Positions 63,677-64,000 of a stretch of DNA of 64,000 nt are shown piece after piece. The stretch spans positions 3,844,001-3,908,000 of the forward strand of contig NZ_CP086239.1 of assembly GCF_026650985.1 (NCBI RefSeq). The letters run 5' to 3'. This DNA is from Clostridium estertheticum. GTDB lineage: Bacteria > Bacillota > Clostridia > Clostridiales > Clostridiaceae. Numbering within the stretch: the first letter of the stretch is position 1; each line of letters starts with the position of its first letter. Below the pieces are notes generated by a model. It saw nothing but the letters and a program-made list of their open reading frames with translations. It ran no database searches and had not been told where the DNA came from. The position numbers were made by a program, and so were the translations under genes.

Positions 63677-64000
63677 AATTCATCTCCTTGTTTATTTTTT
63701 CTAAAGCCTCTATAAATTCTTCTTTTATAATTCCGTAGTTGTTTAATCTAGTCAAAAATTGTGACGCATTTCCATACCCTATACCTAATTCATTTCCTAG
63801 AGCATCTCGTCTTTCCCTTGCCTTGCTATCCGCTGTTAACTTGAAAAATATCATATCATGCACATCAAATTCTTTTCTTTTTTCTTGCACTTCGAATTTT
63901 GCAGCTTCAAGTGCTCTTAATATTGTTTCAGGTGATGCATTTTCAACGCCTATATCTCCGTCCTTAGTTCCTTCTTTTTGAGATATGTATGCATGTTTTA
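63657..64000 (-). CDS. rnmV: Ribonuclease M5, C-terminal part (5' end outside window)
   Basis: The frame is open to the end of the window, giving 113 residues before the stop at 63657. The DUF4093 end of RNase M5 is recognisable: [19 protein letters not shown], then [17 protein letters not shown] and [20 protein letters not shown]. The N-terminal TOPRIM domain lies outside. RNase M5 matures 5S rRNA. Its pairing with rsmA is the normal Firmicute order. Confidence 0.9.
   Translation of the reverse strand, partial: KHAYISQKEGTKDGDIGVENASPETILRALEAAKFEVQEKRKEFDVHDMIFFKLTADSKARERRDALGNELGIGYGNASQFLTRLNNYGIIKEEFIEALEKINKEMNYGGFDD

Overview
The window is low-GC, AT-rich DNA from a Firmicute, most likely a Clostridium sensu stricto (cluster I). 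The main evidence is an ileS gene with a T-box leader followed by a CcpA-type regulator, an rnmV-rsmA overlap, a DUF1540 protein, an Re-citrate synthase/aconitase/isocitrate dehydrogenase operon, AGGAGG-type ribosome binding sites with frequent TTG and GTG starts, and very many intrinsic terminators. No tRNA, rRNA or CRISPR array was seen.

Region 1 (1-13.7 kb) is an accessory defence island. From the left it holds a partial Mrr-type nuclease/nSTAND3 ATPase gene, a decayed gene, a ribbon-helix-helix regulator behind a promoter with two palindromic operators, a three-gene ABC-3C-type conflict operon (nuclease effector, small middle component, SMC-like ATPase), a potassium-channel-like protein with an unknown N-terminal domain, and a SIR2-HerA operon with a third KTSC-domain gene. 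It ends in an array of nearly four 103-bp tandem repeats.

Region 2 (13.7-24.8 kb) is an 8.8-kb element inserted in the middle of topB (DNA topoisomerase III). It carries four co-directional genes: two tyrosine recombinases with catalytic residues, a 1465-residue relative with tandem helix-turn-helix-like segments, and a small HTH/coiled-coil protein. It also carries its own promoter and a replacement first 166 codons of topB. Insertion therefore rebuilds a full-length topB at the left end, while the original promoter and codons 1-170 are left as a truncated copy at the right end. A 13-bp core repeats at both junctions at exactly the same topB codon.

Region 3 (24.9-44.6 kb) is mixed chromosomal sequence: a DEDDh exonuclease, a duplicated HNH-like protein that seems to lack a normal start codon, DUF1540, rluF, the oxidative-branch TCA operon for 2-oxoglutarate and glutamate synthesis, a secreted repeat protein, a DUF1638-PAS histidine kinase, small hypothetical genes, a cluster of XRE regulators (one with a -10 box in the middle of an 18-bp palindrome), a GNAT acetyltransferase, an amino-acid racemase, manC and an orphan HipA-N-like gene.

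Region 4 (44.7-64 kb) is mostly core: a large SF1 helicase with a C-terminal Vsr/DUF559-like nuclease domain, ccpA, ileS with its T-box, a glutamine synthetase with a structured leader, a secreted amidase in which the first of two catalytic domains has lost every catalytic residue, a UPF0173 hydrolase, a cold-shock protein, lgt, clostridial proteins of unknown function, rsmA, and the end of rnmV running off the window.

The strongest candidates for something undescribed are the topB-regenerating recombinase element with its giant multi-HTH protein, the 103-bp array beside it, the KTSC gene attached to SIR2-HerA, and the channel protein inside the defence island.
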